Shown piece after piece: positions 1-5,494 of a stretch of 6,779 bases of DNA; the stretch's first letter is position 1, and the number at the start of each line of letters is the position of its first letter. This stretch comes from Solirubrobacterales bacterium (GTDB lineage: Bacteria > Actinomycetota > Thermoleophilia > Solirubrobacterales > 70-9). The notes beneath the pieces were generated by a model. That model was not told the origin of the DNA. It saw nothing but the letters and a program-made list of their open reading frames with translations, and made no database searches. The stretch spans positions 1-6,779 of the forward strand of contig JASLJO010000072.1 of the NCBI GenBank assembly GCA_030152505.1, read 5' to 3'. The position numbers and the translations under genes are program-made.

Positions 1-199
1 GTTCGGGGAAGTTCTTCGAGCCGATCGTCAGGGTGACTTTCCCGTTCTTCGGGTTGGAGACGATTGCGCCGCCGCCTTCTGCTCCCCCGCTTTCGGTGCT
101 GTTGTCATCGCTTGAGCCGCAGGCAGCGACTCCGAGACTGAGGAGAAGCGCGAGCAGCACTGCTACCGAGGCGCGCGCCCTCTGGGTCGTGGTTCTCAC
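1..199 (-). CDS. Glycine betaine/osmoprotectant ABC transporter substrate-binding lipoprotein (N-terminus only)
   Basis: Only the first 66 codons lie in the window; the gene runs off the left edge. The start is a GTG at 199, preceded by AGAGGA (plus positions 206-211) at good spacing. The N-terminus has basic residues (R2, R7, R9), a hydrophobic stretch at about 12-26 and a lipobox VAAC with the lipidated Cys at 27. A low-complexity Gly/Ser/Glu linker follows. The mature fold begins at about residue 54 with KVTLTIGSKNFPE, the typical opening of OpuBC/OpuCC/ProX-type binding proteins. The protein should sit on the outer face of the membrane and deliver ligand to the two permeases just upstream (46-bp gap). 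The ligand cannot be read here because the binding pocket lies outside the window. Glycine betaine, choline, carnitine or proline betaine are the family's usual substrates. Confidence 0.85.
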   Translation of the reverse strand, partial: MRTTTQRARASVAVLLALLLSLGVAACGSSDDNSTESGGAEGGGAIVSNPKNGKVTLTIGSKNFPE

Positions 200-245
200 T
201 GTGCTTCCTCTCTTGTCGATTGCATTGCGGTCGTTTTTGAACAGG

Positions 246-968
246 TCAGGCTGCACTCAACTTCAAGCCTCTCGCAGTGAGCAGACGTTGCAGTCCCGCG
301 AGCGAGAACTCGAGCACCAGGGCCAGCAGGGCGACCAGGATCGCTCCTGCCAGCACTCCGTTGTCGCCATATACGTTGCCGTTGATGATGAAGTCGCCGA
401 GAGTCAGGACCCCGGCGATGGGAGCGATCGTCGCCGTAGCCGCAATCGCGATCGTCGCCCCACGGATGCCGGCGAAGATGGTCGGGATCGCCAGGGGAAT
501 CTCCACTCTGCGGAGGATTTCGAGCTCGGTCATGCCCATGCCGCGAGCGGCGTCGACGGTCGAGTGGTCGACCTGGCGGATGCCGACGAAGGCGTTGGCG
601 AGTATCGGTGGCACGCCGAGCACCGCGAGGGCGATCGTCAGGTTGAGCACCCCGACCCCGATCGCCGCTGCCATGAAGGCGATCAGAGCCAGCTCCGGTA
701 TCGCCCGGCCGGCGTTGCCGACCGCGATCGCGAACAATTCACCCGTTCCCCGATGGCCCAGATAGAGGCCGAGTGGAAGCGCCACCAGCAGCGCCAGCGC
801 CAGCGCCAGCACCGTGAGTTCGAGCTGGTTGAGAGTGAGTTCGACCACCTGTTCGATGCCCCCGACCTTCTTGCCGCCGGTGACGTTCGAGTTCTGCGGG
901 GTGAAGATGAATTCGATTGCACCCTCGATCGAGGCGAGCACGGGGTGGGGGATGACGGCACCGATCAT
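246..968 (-). CDS. ABC transporter permease, OpuB/ProW type (second permease)
   Basis: This is a 240-residue inner-membrane permease. Helices can be placed at about 50-70, 78-108, 110-130, 164-188 and 205-226. The cytoplasmic EAA loop that docks on the ATPase is clear at 139-160 (DAARGMGMTELEILRRVEIP) and nearly matches the loop of the other permease. Length is normal for OpuBB/OpuBD proteins. The ATG start shares ATGA with the TGA stop of the preceding permease, and GGAGG lies 8 nt upstream, so translational coupling is likely. Residues 1-45 form a hydrophilic N-terminal extension containing the segment NSNVTGGKKVGG. With the ATPase, the partner permease and the lipoprotein it would form a type I importer. 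Substrate is inferred only from the family. Confidence 0.88.
   Translation of the reverse strand: MIGAVIPHPVLASIEGAIEFIFTPQNSNVTGGKKVGGIEQVVELTLNQLELTVLALALALLVALPLGLYLGHRGTGELFAIAVGNAGRAIPELALIAFMAAAIGVGVLNLTIALAVLGVPPILANAFVGIRQVDHSTVDAARGMGMTELEILRRVEIPLAIPTIFAGIRGATIAIAATATIAPIAGVLTLGDFIINGNVYGDNGVLAGAILVALLALVLEFSLAGLQRLLTARGLKLSAA
789..810. repeat. Short 6-bp tandem repeat inside permease coding sequence
   Basis: CAGCGC is repeated about 3.7 times. On the minus strand it encodes the alternating Leu-Ala run in the first membrane helix of the permease (residues about 54-61, LALALALA). The unit is a multiple of three, so slippage would add or remove residue pairs without a frameshift. It is most simply explained by codon bias on a low-complexity helix. 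Confidence 0.8.
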
Positions 969-1705
969 GCGGCCGCCCTCCGCCAGGGCGTCAGCAGGCG
1001 CTGGATCCCGAACAGGATCAGGCCGAAGATCACCGCCATCGCAAAGGCGATGCCGCCGGCGATGATCAGGTTGGTCATGAAGTCAATCCCGCCCTTGAGG
1101 ATCGGTTCACCGAGCCCGCCGCCGCCGGCGAACGCGGCCAGCGTCGCTATCGCCACCGTGCTGACCGTGGCGATCTGCAGGCCGGCGACTATCTCTGGCG
1201 TTGCCAGCGGTAACTCGACCTTCCAGAGGATCTGGCGGTCGGTCAGCCCCATGCCGCGTGCCGCGTCCTTGACCGAATCCGAGACGTTGGCGAGCCCGAC
1301 CATCGTGTTGCGGTAGATGATCTGCAGCGTGTAGGCGGTGAGGGCGATGATCGCGGTGTCGCGCCCGCGGCCGGTGATCGGCAACAGCAGAAAGAAGAAG
1401 GCGATGCTCGGGATCGTGTAGAGGACTCCGGTTCCGGCGAGCAGAGGCGGCTGCAGCCAGCGGTGGCGGTGCGCAAGAAGCGAGAGGGTGAGAGCGATGA
1501 GGAAGCCCAGAAGGACGGAGATGGCGACGAGTTCGAGGTGTTGGACCGTAGGCGTCCCGTAGCGGTCGATGTTTTCCTTGGCCCAGTCGAAGCAGAAGAC
1601 CTTGTCTGGGTTTGCCTGACAGGGGAGGGTCTCCGAGGTGCGCTGGTGGAAGAAGTCCTTGCCGACTTCCCCGACGGCGGCCAGCGAGAGCAGGTGGCTA
1701 TTCAT
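965..1705 (-). CDS. ABC transporter permease, OpuB/ProW type (first permease)
   Basis: This is a 246-residue inner-membrane permease with about five helices, near 57-78, 86-110, 116-138, 176-195 and 212-236. The EAA coupling loop is at 147-168 (DAARGMGLTDRQILWKVELP). A glycine-rich segment AFAGGGGLGEPI (191-202) is typical of OpuBB/OpuBD permeases. The ATG start overlaps the end of the ATPase gene by 8 nt (ATGAATAG), with GGAG 7 nt upstream, so translation is probably coupled. Residues about 15-52 form a hydrophilic, probably extracytoplasmic segment with two Cys (C29 and C38) that could form a disulfide. It is similar in length to the second permease, and the conserved loops suggest the two arose by an old duplication. 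Together they would form a heterodimeric channel. Confidence 0.88.
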   Translation of the reverse strand: MNSHLLSLAAVGEVGKDFFHQRTSETLPCQANPDKVFCFDWAKENIDRYGTPTVQHLELVAISVLLGFLIALTLSLLAHRHRWLQPPLLAGTGVLYTIPSIAFFFLLLPITGRGRDTAIIALTAYTLQIIYRNTMVGLANVSDSVKDAARGMGLTDRQILWKVELPLATPEIVAGLQIATVSTVAIATLAAFAGGGGLGEPILKGGIDFMTNLIIAGGIAFAMAVIFGLILFGIQRLLTPWRRAAA

Positions 1706-2849
1706 GCGGCCGCTCCACGGCGCCGCGCTCCTCGGACCTCGCCTTTGGCGAGGCGAGGAACTCGGAGATGATCTCGACCGAGAGCACCCCGTCGATGCGG
1801 CCGCGGTGATCGGTGACGGCGGCGTACTGCGCCTCGCCCTGGAGCAGGTCGGCGAGCGCGTCGCGCATCACGTCGTCGCGGTCGAGCAGGGGGCCGAGTG
1901 GGAAGTCGGCCTGCGCGGGCACAGTATCGGCGGCGAGATCACGCTCGGAGAGCCAACCCAGTGGCCGCCGCTCGGAGTCGACCAGCAGCGGGTAGGGGAC
2001 CTCGGCGCCCTCCAGCTTCGCCCGCACCTCCGCGGTCGCCTGGCCGACGTGGGCGAGCGGCGCCTCCCAGAGGTCGATGTCGGCGACGCGCATCAGTGCC
2101 AGCCGCTTCAGCGCCCGGTCGGCACCGACGAAGTCCTCGACGAACTCGTCGGCGGGGGCCATCAGCAGCTCGGCAGGGGTTGCATATTGGGCGACATGGC
2201 CGCCCTTGCGCATGATCGCGATCCGGTCTCCCATCTTGATCGCCTCGTCGATGTCGTGGGTGACGAAGAGGACCGTCTTGCGGATCTCCGCCTGGAGGCG
2301 GAGGAACTCGTTCTGAAGGCGCTCGCGAGCGATCGGGTCGATCGCGCCGAAGGGCTCGTCCATCAGCATCACCAGGGGGTCGGCGGCGAGCGCCCTGGCG
2401 ACGCCGACGCGCTGCTGCTGGCCGCCGGAGAGCTGCACCGGGTAGCGGCCCGCCAGCTCGGCTTCGAGCCCGATCAGCTCGAGCAGCTCCTCGGTGCGCG
2501 CCGCGATCCGGTCCTTCTTCCAGCCGAGCATCCGCGGCACGGTGGCGATGTTCTCGGCGATCGTGCGGTGGGGAAAGAGGCCGACCTGCTGGATCACGTA
2601 GCCGATCTCGCGTCGCAGCCGCGCCGGGTCGCGCTCGCGCACCGACTCGCCACCGATCTTCACGTCCCCCTCCGTCAGCTCGACCGTGCGGTTGACCAGC
2701 CGCATCGCGGTCGTCTTGCCACAGCCCGAGGGGCCGACGAGCACACAGACCTCGCCGGCCGGGATCTCCAGGTTCAGTCGCTTGACCGCGGGCTCGGCCG
2801 AATCACCGTAGCGCTTGGTCGCGTTCTCGAAGCGGACTGCTGCGGGCAC
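1698..2849 (-). CDS. ABC transporter ATP-binding protein, glycine betaine/L-proline (OpuBA/ProV) family
   Basis: This 383-residue cytoplasmic ATPase energises the import system. All nucleotide-binding motifs are intact: Walker A GPSGCGKT (39-46), Q-loop in YVIQQVGLFPH (84-94), signature LSGGQQQR (140-147), Walker B LVMLMDEP (159-166, with catalytic E165), D-loop GAID (168-171) and H-loop H198. The QQVGLFPH and FGAIDPIARERLQ stretches are characteristic of the quaternary-amine uptake subfamily. Residues about 245-365 resemble a degenerate tandem CBS region (for example PLGWLSERDL at 296-305 and RIDGVLSVEI at 351-360). In OpuA-type ATPases this region senses ionic strength or cyclic di-AMP; whether it senses anything here is unknown. 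The GTG start directly abuts the deaminase TGA stop (TGAGTG) with no good Shine-Dalgarno sequence, implying coupling by reinitiation. Confidence 0.92.
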   Translation of the reverse strand: MPAAVRFENATKRYGDSAEPAVKRLNLEIPAGEVCVLVGPSGCGKTTAMRLVNRTVELTEGDVKIGGESVRERDPARLRREIGYVIQQVGLFPHRTIAENIATVPRMLGWKKDRIAARTEELLELIGLEAELAGRYPVQLSGGQQQRVGVARALAADPLVMLMDEPFGAIDPIARERLQNEFLRLQAEIRKTVLFVTHDIDEAIKMGDRIAIMRKGGHVAQYATPAELLMAPADEFVEDFVGADRALKRLALMRVADIDLWEAPLAHVGQATAEVRAKLEGAEVPYPLLVDSERRPLGWLSERDLAADTVPAQADFPLGPLLDRDDVMRDALADLLQGEAQYAAVTDHRGRIDGVLSVEIISEFLASPKARSEERGAVERPHE

Positions 2850-4130
2850 TCAGGTTGAGCCTATACCCAACCTGTCGGTTCTCTCACGGGCACGGGCGAC
2901 GATCTCCTCGATGCCCTCGACCACCCCGCCGCGCATCAGTGCGCGGCCGGCGACGACAGTGGCGTCGACGACTGCGCCGCTCGCGGCGTAGACGAGGTCG
3001 GAGGCGAGGTCGCCGACGCCGAGCTCGGCCGAATCGCCGCGCAGGAGGAGGAAGTCGGCGGGCGCGCCGGGCACGAGCGAAGGGTTGCCGCCGCTCTCCG
3101 TCAAGACCCCATTGCGCAGCAATGGCGCGCGGGCGCCATTGGCGATCTCGAGCGCCTCGTCGGCGGGGAGGACGGTGGGGTCACCGGCGCTGTGGCGCTG
3201 GCTCAGGGCGAAGACCTTGAGGTCGGCGAGCAGGTCGAGCGAGTCGTTGGAGCCGGCGCCGTCGGTGCCGAGGCCGACCGCGATGCCGGCGCGCCGTGCC
3301 GCCGGGTAGGGCATGACGCCGCCGACCGCGAGCTTCATGTTGGCGACCGGGTTGGCGACGACGGTGGCGCCACGCGCCGCGATCAGCTCCAGCTCGGCCT
3401 CATCGAGCCACACTCCGTGGGCGAGGACGGTGCGCTCGCCGAGCAGGCCGAGGCGGTCGAGGTAGGCCGCCGGCCGTTCGCCGTGGGCGGCGAGGCAGTC
3501 TTCGACCTCCTTCTCGGTCTCGGAGAGGTGGATGTGGAAGGCCAGGCTGCGCTCGGCCGCAACCTGGCCTGCCCAGCGCAGCAGTTCTTCGCTCACCGCG
3601 TAGATCGAGTGCGGGGCAAGTGCGGCGTCGATTCCATCGGCTCGATCGGCAAGGGCATCGAGCTCAGCCGCGACCCGCGCCTGCGTCTCGACGGTGCGCC
3701 CATCGAGGTCGAACAACGGCCCGCCGATCGTCGCTCGCAGGCCGGCGTCCTCGACCGCCCGCGCCGTCGCCTCCGGCTGCCAGTACATGTCCCAGAAGCG
3801 GGCGGTGCCGGTGCGGATCATCTCGGCGCAGGCGAGCCGCGTGCCCCAGTAGACGTCCTCGGCCTCGAGCTTCGCCTCGACCGGCCAGATCTTCTCCTCC
3901 AGCCAGCGCATCAGCGGCAGATCGCCGCCGTAGCCGCGGAACAGCGTCATCGCCGCATGCGTGTGCCCGTTGACCAGTGCCGGCACGACCGGCATCCCGC
4001 CCGCCTCGATCACCTCGTCCCCGTCTTGGGCCGCGACGTCGGGTCCCACCGCCTCGATCACCCCACCCACGCAGCGCAGCCCGACCGTCGCGCGATCCAG
4101 TACGGCGCCGGTGATCGTCAGGCCACCCAC
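2850..4130 (-). CDS. mtaD: Amidohydrolase, 5'-methylthioadenosine/S-adenosylhomocysteine deaminase type
   Basis: This is a 426-residue cytoplasmic metal-dependent deaminase of the TrzA/SsnA/MtaD branch. The GTG at 4130 is preferred because GGGAGGGG lies just upstream and the fold begins with GLTITGAVL. Longer in-frame starts reach into the phosphorylase gene and add low-complexity sequence. Metal and active-site residues appear in order: H56 and H58 (NGHTHAAM), H174 (APHSIYAVSEE), H201 and E204 (HIHLSETEKEVE), H238 (LAHGVWLDE) and D290 (LGTDGAGSNDSLDLL). From memory, the spacing follows the characterised Thermotoga MTA/SAH deaminase closely. The family converts MTA or SAH to the inosine form with release of ammonia. 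It follows a nucleoside phosphorylase, supporting a thioether-nucleoside salvage role, and ends exactly where the transporter ATPase begins. Other amino-purine or triazine substrates cannot be excluded from sequence. Confidence 0.82.
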   Translation of the reverse strand: MGGLTITGAVLDRATVGLRCVGGVIEAVGPDVAAQDGDEVIEAGGMPVVPALVNGHTHAAMTLFRGYGGDLPLMRWLEEKIWPVEAKLEAEDVYWGTRLACAEMIRTGTARFWDMYWQPEATARAVEDAGLRATIGGPLFDLDGRTVETQARVAAELDALADRADGIDAALAPHSIYAVSEELLRWAGQVAAERSLAFHIHLSETEKEVEDCLAAHGERPAAYLDRLGLLGERTVLAHGVWLDEAELELIAARGATVVANPVANMKLAVGGVMPYPAARRAGIAVGLGTDGAGSNDSLDLLADLKVFALSQRHSAGDPTVLPADEALEIANGARAPLLRNGVLTESGGNPSLVPGAPADFLLLRGDSAELGVGDLASDLVYAASGAVVDATVVAGRALMRGGVVEGIEEIVARARERTDRLGIGST

Positions 4131-4140
4131 GTCCCCTCCC
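4131..4140 (-). promoter_or_regulatory. Ribosome binding site fixing the deaminase start
   Basis: On the minus strand this reads GGGAGGGGAC immediately before GTG. It is the strongest Shine-Dalgarno-like match in the operon and supports the 4130 start. It lies 6 nt from the foot of the 44-bp dyad element (4147-4190), so a hairpin there would leave the site exposed. Confidence 0.7.
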
Positions 4141-4146
4141 CCGGGG

Positions 4147-4190
4147 GTGCCGGTGGAACGGTGTCCATATGGACCTCGGAGCACCGGCAC
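4147..4190. repeat. Concentric double dyad between phosphorylase and deaminase genes
   Basis: Outer 9-bp arms GTGCCGGTG (4147-4155) and CACCGGCAC (4182-4190) are perfect inverted repeats. They enclose a perfect 12-bp palindrome GTCCATATGGAC (4163-4174). Both symmetries share the same centre, 4168.5. The 7-nt linkers pair only partly. The element starts one base after the phosphorylase stop codon and ends 16 nt before the deaminase start. In RNA it would form a 9-bp stem, an internal loop and a short apical stem. There is no U-tract, so a rho-independent terminator is unlikely. It could be an operator, an mRNA processing or stability hairpin, or a partial attenuator. Confidence 0.75.
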
Positions 4191-4191
4191 G

Positions 4192-4866
4192 TCATCGGGC
4201 GAGCTCGGGGAGGGTTGTCGCCAGATCGTCGCGGAGGCGGGTGGCATTGCGCTCGCGGTCGCGGTCGAGCTCGGTTGAGGAGAGGGGGCGGGCGGCGATG
4301 CCGTTGGCGAGGTTGTCGACCACGCAGACGGCGGCGTAGGCGAGGCCCAGCTCGCCGGCGACGATGCACTCGGAGGCGAGCGTCATCCCGACCAGGTCGG
4401 CATGAGCGGCGAGCAGGCGGACCTCGGCCGGCGTCTCGAAGCGGGGGCCGTTGGTCTGCCAGTAGACGCCGCCGTCGCGCAGCGGTCCGGCGCCGCTCGC
4501 CTCCCAGGCGGCGAGGACCTCGGCTCGCCAGTCGGGGTCGAAGCCGGCAATCCTGTGGCCGTGTGCATCGTCGAAGGTCGTGACCGTCACTTGCAGGGCG
4601 ATGAAGTCGTGAGGACAGACAAAGCTGCCGACGCCGAGCTCGGCGTCGAGCGAGCCGACCGAGCAGACCCCCAGCACGCGGTCGCAGCCCGCCTCGGCCA
4701 GCGAGCGCAGGTTGGCGGCGTGATCGATCCGATGGGGCAGGACGTAGGCGCCATCGGCAGCGCCGTGACGCTGCAGCACCACGGCGTGCGGCTCTGCCGC
4801 CGCCGCGACGGCGCCGCCGCCTGGGCCGACGGCGCCGCTGCCGAGGATGACCGCAAGGAGTCCCAC
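4192..4866 (-). CDS. Purine nucleoside / methylthioadenosine-type phosphorylase (PNP/MTAP family 2)
   Basis: This 224-residue protein should cleave a nucleoside with phosphate to give free base and (methylthio)ribose-1-phosphate. Visible family motifs are the phosphate loop ILGSG (7-11), QRHG (32-35), the PHRIDHAANLRSLAEAGC block (44-61), SVGSL (69-73), GVYWQTNGPRFETPAE (133-148), GMTLASE (160-166) and VVDNLANG (182-189). The GTG at 4866 is chosen because GLLAVILGSG is the expected first strand. The longer frame would run across the inverted repeat and into the divergent gene. It is shorter than usual (roughly 260-280 residues): the segment between GSG and RHG lacks about 20 residues, including the usual TPFG/TPYG-PS motif. 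It is first in the operon, 61 bp before the deaminase. D184 sits where MTA phosphorylases have Asp and 6-oxopurine enzymes tend to have Asn, but this alignment was made by eye. Base specificity is unsettled. Confidence 0.8.
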   Translation of the reverse strand: MGLLAVILGSGAVGPGGGAVAAAAEPHAVVLQRHGAADGAYVLPHRIDHAANLRSLAEAGCDRVLGVCSVGSLDAELGVGSFVCPHDFIALQVTVTTFDDAHGHRIAGFDPDWRAEVLAAWEASGAGPLRDGGVYWQTNGPRFETPAEVRLLAAHADLVGMTLASECIVAGELGLAYAAVCVVDNLANGIAARPLSSTELDRDRERNATRLRDDLATTLPELAR

Positions 4867-4874
4867 GCCGCGTG

Positions 4875-4880
4875 ATCCTA
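4875..4880 (-). promoter_or_regulatory. Possible -10 element for the phosphorylase-led operon
   Basis: TAGGAT on the minus strand fits TANNNT and ends 8 nt before the GTG start at 4866, which would give a leaderless or near-leaderless mRNA. No good Shine-Dalgarno sequence is present. The -35 region (about 4896-4903, for example TTCAAA) would fall inside the 21-bp inverted repeat. The -35 match and spacing are poor, so this is tentative. Confidence 0.35.
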
Positions 4881-4884
4881 CGTG

Positions 4885-4929
4885 CGCGGTAGAGGTTTGA
4901 ACCGCATAGCGGTTCAAACCTCTACCGCG
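4885..4929. repeat. Perfect 21-bp inverted repeat in a divergent promoter region
   Basis: The left arm 4885-4905 and right arm 4909-4929 are exact reverse complements, separated by the 3-nt loop ATA. The arms begin CGCGGTAGAGG and end CTCTACCGCG. Each arm holds its own short dyad, GGTTTGAACC (4894-4903) and GGTTCAAACC (4911-4920). The element lies 19-40 bp from two divergent start codons (4866 minus, 4970 plus). It is therefore well placed as an operator, or a cruciform or hairpin insert, and badly placed as a terminator for either neighbour. No second copy was noticed in the window. Confidence 0.9.
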
Positions 4930-4954
4930 AAGGTGATTTGAGCTTCGGCAGGGG

Positions 4955-4960
4955 TATCTT
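4955..4960 (+). promoter_or_regulatory. Possible -10 element for the DUF6328-like gene
   Basis: TATCTT fits TANNNT and ends 9 nt before the ATG at 4970, again predicting a leaderless or nearly leaderless mRNA. No Shine-Dalgarno sequence is visible before this ATG. A TTGAGC at 4938-4943 is only 11 nt away, too close to act as a normal -35 box. Confidence 0.33.
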
Positions 4961-4969
4961 GAGCGGCAT

Positions 4970-5494
4970 ATGACCGATCGGCCATCGGGGAGGCAGGAGA
5001 CCGAGGACGAGCGCCTCGACCGCAACCTCGGCGAGCTGCTGCAGGAGCTGCGGGTGGCCTTGCCGGGGGTTCAGGTCCTCTTCGCCTTCCTGCTGGCGGT
5101 GCCGTTCCAGCAGAACTTCACGGAAATCACCGCCTTCCAGGAAAAGGTCTATTTCGTGACGCTGATCTTCACCGCGATCTCAGCCGCGCTGCTGATCTCG
5201 CCGACCGCCTACCACCGACTGACCTTTCACCTGCAGCAGAAGAAGGAGTTGGTCCACGTCTCCAACCGGCTCTCGATCGCCGGCCTCGGCTTCCTCGCCC
5301 TGGCGATGACGGGCGCCATCGTGCTGATCACGGACGTGCTCTTCGGTGCCATCCCCACCGCCCTCTTTGGCGCCTGTGCCGGCGCGATGTTCGTCCTGCT
5401 CTGGGGACTGCTGCCGCTGCGTCGCCGGATCAGCCTGACGCAGGTGGAAAAAGAGTCCGAGGGAAGCGAGGGGGGCCGTTCGGGCTCAGCATAG
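4970..5494 (+). CDS. DUF6328-like four-helix membrane protein
   Basis: This is a 174-residue integral membrane protein of unknown function. A charged N-terminal tail (1-22) leads into the conserved block ELLQELRVALPGVQVLFAFL (22-41), then VPFQQNF and FQEKVYFVTL. PTAYHRLTF (78-86) follows the second helix. Helices are estimated at about 30-46, 60-78, 101-121 and 126-149, and the tail after 150 is charged and Gly/Ser-rich. These blocks match my memory of the actinobacterial DUF6328 family, which has no assigned reaction. It is the only plus-strand gene, divergent from the salvage/transport operon across the 21-bp inverted repeat. Its 3' end overlaps the convergent HD gene by 9 bp. Nothing in the sequence indicates a ligand or enzymatic motif. 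Confidence 0.8.
   Translation: MTDRPSGRQETEDERLDRNLGELLQELRVALPGVQVLFAFLLAVPFQQNFTEITAFQEKVYFVTLIFTAISAALLISPTAYHRLTFHLQQKKELVHVSNRLSIAGLGFLALAMTGAIVLITDVLFGAIPTALFGACAGAMFVLLWGLLPLRRRISLTQVEKESEGSEGGRSGSA

Noticed and set aside
33..1316. Long plus-strand reading frame opposite the permeases
   Set aside because: Its translation is rich in Arg, Asp and Gly with no recognisable fold. It is antisense to two permeases with clear EAA loops and correct coupling, so it is a GC-rich shadow.
1638..2858. Plus-strand frame of 406 codons opposite the ATPase
   Set aside because: It mirrors the ATPase exactly, which has all nucleotide-binding motifs. The plus-strand product has no motif or plausible start signal.
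4131..4247. Upstream extension of the deaminase frame (39 extra codons)
   Set aside because: It overlaps the phosphorylase end and is Pro/Ser-rich. The GTG at 4130 has a strong ribosome site and the expected first strand.
3192..4583. Plus-strand frame of 463 codons opposite the deaminase and phosphorylase
   Set aside because: It spans two genuine minus-strand genes, and its C-terminus is an Arg-rich low-complexity run typical of antisense frames.
4885..4929. tRNA fragment or integration site, because GGTTCAAACC resembles a T-loop
   Set aside because: The bases around it do not form a T-stem or a cloverleaf. The sequence is explained by the inverted repeat, and no integrase is present.
4885..4929. 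Rho-independent terminator
   Set aside because: It lies upstream of both divergent genes rather than after a stop codon, and has no T-run.
4938..4960. Classical -35/-10 promoter TTGAGC with TATCTT
   Set aside because: The spacer is 11 nt, too short for a standard sigma-70 promoter. Only the -10 is kept, as tentative.
4867..5025. Upstream extension of the phosphorylase frame (53 extra codons)
   Set aside because: It would run across the 21-bp inverted repeat and into the divergent gene. The family fold starts at GLLAVILGSG just after the GTG at 4866.
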